From: Molanna angustata
Taxonomy: Eukaryota > Arthropoda > Insecta > Trichoptera > Molannidae
Length of the DNA: 64,000 nucleotides
Assembly (NCBI GenBank): GCA_963576475.1
Contig: OY754978.1
Coordinates: 1,475,364 to 1,539,363, forward strand
Direction of reading: 5' to 3'
Shown here: one piece after another, positions 61,735-64,000 of the stretch
Position numbering within the stretch: the stretch's first letter is position 1
Layout of the letters: every line of letters starts with the position of its first letter
Notes under the pieces: model-generated
The model's input: the letters and a program-made list of their open reading frames with translations, nothing else
Database searches by the model: none
Told to the model about the DNA's origin: nothing
Position numbers and translations under genes: made by a program

Positions 61735-63234
61735 TTACAAATACCCATGAGAATTTTTCATATGACGACGAAGACTTGAATTTTTTTCAAACATTCTCCC
61801 ACAATGAAAGCAAATGGACTTTTTGCTTTCATCGCTTCCATAATTTTTATCTATATGAACTGATTGAATGTGCCCTTTGAGTCTCTTGGAAGATCCACAC
61901 TGTTTGTCACAAATCTCGCAGCGATATTTGTATACTCCAGTGTGGATCGCAATATGACCTTCCAGATCTCCCTTGTGAAGAAATCTCTTTGAGCAGATGT
62001 GGCATACGTTTTTCTTTACTTTTATATGGGCAACTATTACATGCTGTCTCAATGAACTACTGAAAACAAATTTTTTATCGCACAAAGTGCACGGGTATAT
62101 ATTGTAATTGTAATTGTGTACTTGTATCATGTGTTTTCTCTTTGATGGATTTGACTTGAACTTTTGTGGACAGAGAATGCACTTAAAACCACCCTGGTGT
62201 TTAGTCGCAACGTGCCCCATGATCTGTGAAAATTCTGAAAATGTTTTGGGACAGTACGGACATTTTGGTGTATTTATGTGTCCACGAAAGTGACTAGCAA
62301 AGGTATTTTTGAATTTATATTTCTTACCGCAAATCTCACATAAAAAACCAGAATTATGGGAATGATAATGTTCAACTAATGGTGAAACATTGTCAAACAG
62401 AGTGTTGCAAATAGTGCACTCTATCTTTTTGGAATCTGATGTGCGAACGAAAAAGGTGTTCAGTCTGCGTTCTTCTGGTATCAATTTATATCCTGTCGCT
62501 TTTTTCATTTCTTCAGACGTGACACTCCAATTGTCGTAATCATCGTCATAGAAAGTCACGTAATCATGATCATTATCATTGTAATTTTCAGTAAGACATA
62601 AGTATGGTGGAAGATGTTCCTTAGATGAACCAATTTTATCTGTATTCTTTGTATATTTGTGTTCAGTTGATAATTCTGTTTTCTCATTTTTATATAAAAT
62701 GTTATTGTTACCATTATTATTTATTTTTAATAAACTTCTATTAACACCATCATTATTTTCATATGCAATTTTACTATTATCACGCACAATATCTGACCAG
62801 TGAAACTTCCTTTCTGTGTCAAAAGCAATGGTAGATTTAGTTTTGAGAGTAAAATTGTACACATTCACGTACACATTTTTTGGAGATTCTTTTATGGGAC
62901 CGGCTGCATTTGTCGGTATATTTGACAATAAACTGACTGATTCTTTCTGTTTATTAATTTTCTGCATACCGCCACTGTTGACACTTTCTTTCAAATAATC
63001 GTGAAAATGTTTGACTTTTCTTCGAAAGGCATAACATTTATTTAAACTTTCCATACAGAAGTCACAAACGTCTAATGAATTTGGTATCCATTGATGGCAA
63101 ATTTTGATATTGAAACATATTTCTATGTTTTTAATTAGTTTGTCAATCTTTCCTTCGTTGTTACGATGCAATCTCTGTACAGATGCTGTTTCATTACAGA
63201 TCAAACAGCAACCTGGTTCGGAAGAATGTTCCAT
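61735..63234 (-). CDS. ZAD-C2H2 zinc-finger protein (ZNF-13)
   Basis: 499 residues. The ZAD has C10/C13 and C57/C60, with CFNIKI at the position of the usual CFKI core. The Asn-rich linker ends in an acidic stretch and DNWSVTSEEMKKATGYK at about residue 237. Eight fingers follow, and finger 7 has CDKQCGSSKRLKGH. It is the most divergent member by finger sequence: its helices differ from those of ZNF-1 to -10 in nearly all fingers, although finger 5 keeps YPCTLCDKKF. It is not interrupted. Confidence 0.94.
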   Translation of the reverse strand: MEHSSEPGCCLICNETASVQRLHRNNEGKIDKLIKNIEICFNIKICHQWIPNSLDVCDFCMESLNKCYAFRRKVKHFHDYLKESVNSGGMQKINKQKESVSLLSNIPTNAAGPIKESPKNVYVNVYNFTLKTKSTIAFDTERKFHWSDIVRDNSKIAYENNDGVNRSLLKINNNGNNNILYKNEKTELSTEHKYTKNTDKIGSSKEHLPPYLCLTENYNDNDHDYVTFYDDDYDNWSVTSEEMKKATGYKLIPEERRLNTFFVRTSDSKKIECTICNTLFDNVSPLVEHYHSHNSGFLCEICGKKYKFKNTFASHFRGHINTPKCPYCPKTFSEFSQIMGHVATKHQGGFKCILCPQKFKSNPSKRKHMIQVHNYNYNIYPCTLCDKKFVFSSSLRQHVIVAHIKVKKNVCHICSKRFLHKGDLEGHIAIHTGVYKYRCEICDKQCGSSKRLKGHIQSVHIDKNYGSDESKKSICFHCGRMFEKNSSLRRHMKNSHGYL

Positions 63235-63329
63235 TGTATATTATGTGGAAATCTTCATTAAACTACAGTATTACACAGTATTCTCTGCCATCGGATTTGT
63301 TTTTGTTTCCATTTCCTTTAGTCATGTCC

Positions 63330-63380
63330 AATGCATCATCACGTCATCTAGAAATCATTAAGGTCTTCCTTACTATCCAA
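63330..63380 (-). promoter_or_regulatory. Leader block of ZNF-13
   Basis: GGATAGTAAGGAAGACCTTA, then ATGATTTCTAG|ATGACGTGA, a 2-codon uORF. This is the shortest uORF in the array. Confidence 0.58.
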
Positions 63381-63434
63381 CACTATAATTATTGTATTGT
63401 CATCAATTATTATATGAATAGATGTGTATGAATT

Positions 63435-64000
63435 TAAAAGTCACGAAATAAATAATAACAAGTTTATTTGAAATTACCCACATACATTATATTTGTTTGT
63501 ATGTTCCCGATGGACACCTAAAGCAACCATCAGATTGCGATGAAACTTTGGGAATTTGTTCAGCTCATTCAGGAGAAGGTTTATGCATTATAATTTATTT
63601 ATTTATTTGATATCTCACAAAAAAAAAATGAAAATAAAAGTTTTGTATCGAAGTGAAACATGTTGAAGTTTGTTCAGCGCGCACACGTGAATTTTTATGA
63701 ATTAAATTTATTTATTTATTTAATATCTAACACAAGTCTTTACAAAAATTAACTATTAGGGTTTGTCATTGAATTTTAGGGATTCGTTCAACGCATAGCA
63801 GAAAGTGTATTTGAAGCTAAATTCAATTATTTAACTTCTCGCAGAAAAGTTATTGAAAAATTATCTATTTGGTATTGCAAGAAAATTTTAAATATAAAAA
63901 TTAACATATAAATAAATCAAGGATCGAATAAATAAATAAAGAAATATTTAAAAAAATTACCAAATAAATAAATAAAATATAAATCAATGATCGAATAAGT
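63435..64000. other. AT-rich end of the window
   Basis: TTTATTTATTTA-type simple sequence occurs several times. No gene is recognised. Confidence 0.45.

Overview
The window is AT-rich animal DNA. It contains no bacterial features. It is dominated by a one-strand array of intron-less C2H2 zinc-finger reading frames whose N-termini carry a ZAD (zinc-finger-associated, four-cysteine) domain, an architecture that is expanded in insects. Together with tRNA-derived SINEs, piggyBac-type TTAA elements, hAT and Harbinger remnants and CR1/Jockey- and RTE-type LINEs, this points to an insect. I favour Lepidoptera, but the sequence alone does not prove it.

Genes. Thirteen ZAD-C2H2 paralogs, all on the minus strand, lie at 4251-5771, 11240-12631, 13312-14661, 15396-16532, 17638-19383, 21593-23119, 26172-27686, 31259-32782, 36450-37898, 46051-47514, 55994-57949, 58993-60852 and 61735-63234. 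I call them ZNF-1 to ZNF-13 from left to right. The usual layout is ZAD, a variable low-complexity linker, a strongly conserved segment around WS(V/T)TSE.(M/I)K.ATGYK, then eight C2H2 fingers ending near the C-terminus. Each gene also has an upstream block reading TTT(T/C)TAG|ATG in mRNA sense, where the ATG opens a uORF of only 2-10 codons. This looks like the 3' splice site of a leader intron.

Family dynamics. ZNF-6, -7 and -8 are near-identical recent duplicates, and ZNF-3 and ZNF-5 share near-identical upstream DNA. ZNF-5 has two ZADs and nine fingers. ZNF-4 has a premature TAA with two more fingers readable in frame beyond it. ZNF-11 has internally repeated its linker. ZNF-12 has expanded a 25-residue linker repeat to seven copies and lost the WS motif.

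Between genes. 1.3-3.2 kb: piggyBac-like element containing a duplicated palindrome. 7.3-8.8 kb: long-TIR element with an inserted SINE. 20.5-21.1 kb and 24-25 kb: LINE remnants. 25.3-26.1 kb: hAT remnant. 28.9-31.2 kb: LINE cut off at the 3' flank of ZNF-8. 33-36 kb: fold-back elements and minisatellites. 40-45.2 kb: a 5-kb insertion carrying a THAP-like remnant and a 2.16-kb duplication, which splits a palindromic MITE. 49.1-49.8 kb: 92-bp repeats. 50.8-55.6 kb: a LINE inside a hAT inside a Harbinger-like element.

The zinc-finger proteins are inferred to be nuclear DNA-binding regulators. No target or pathway can be read from the sequence. The exceptional feature is the rapidly evolving ZAD-ZNF cluster set among layered transposons.
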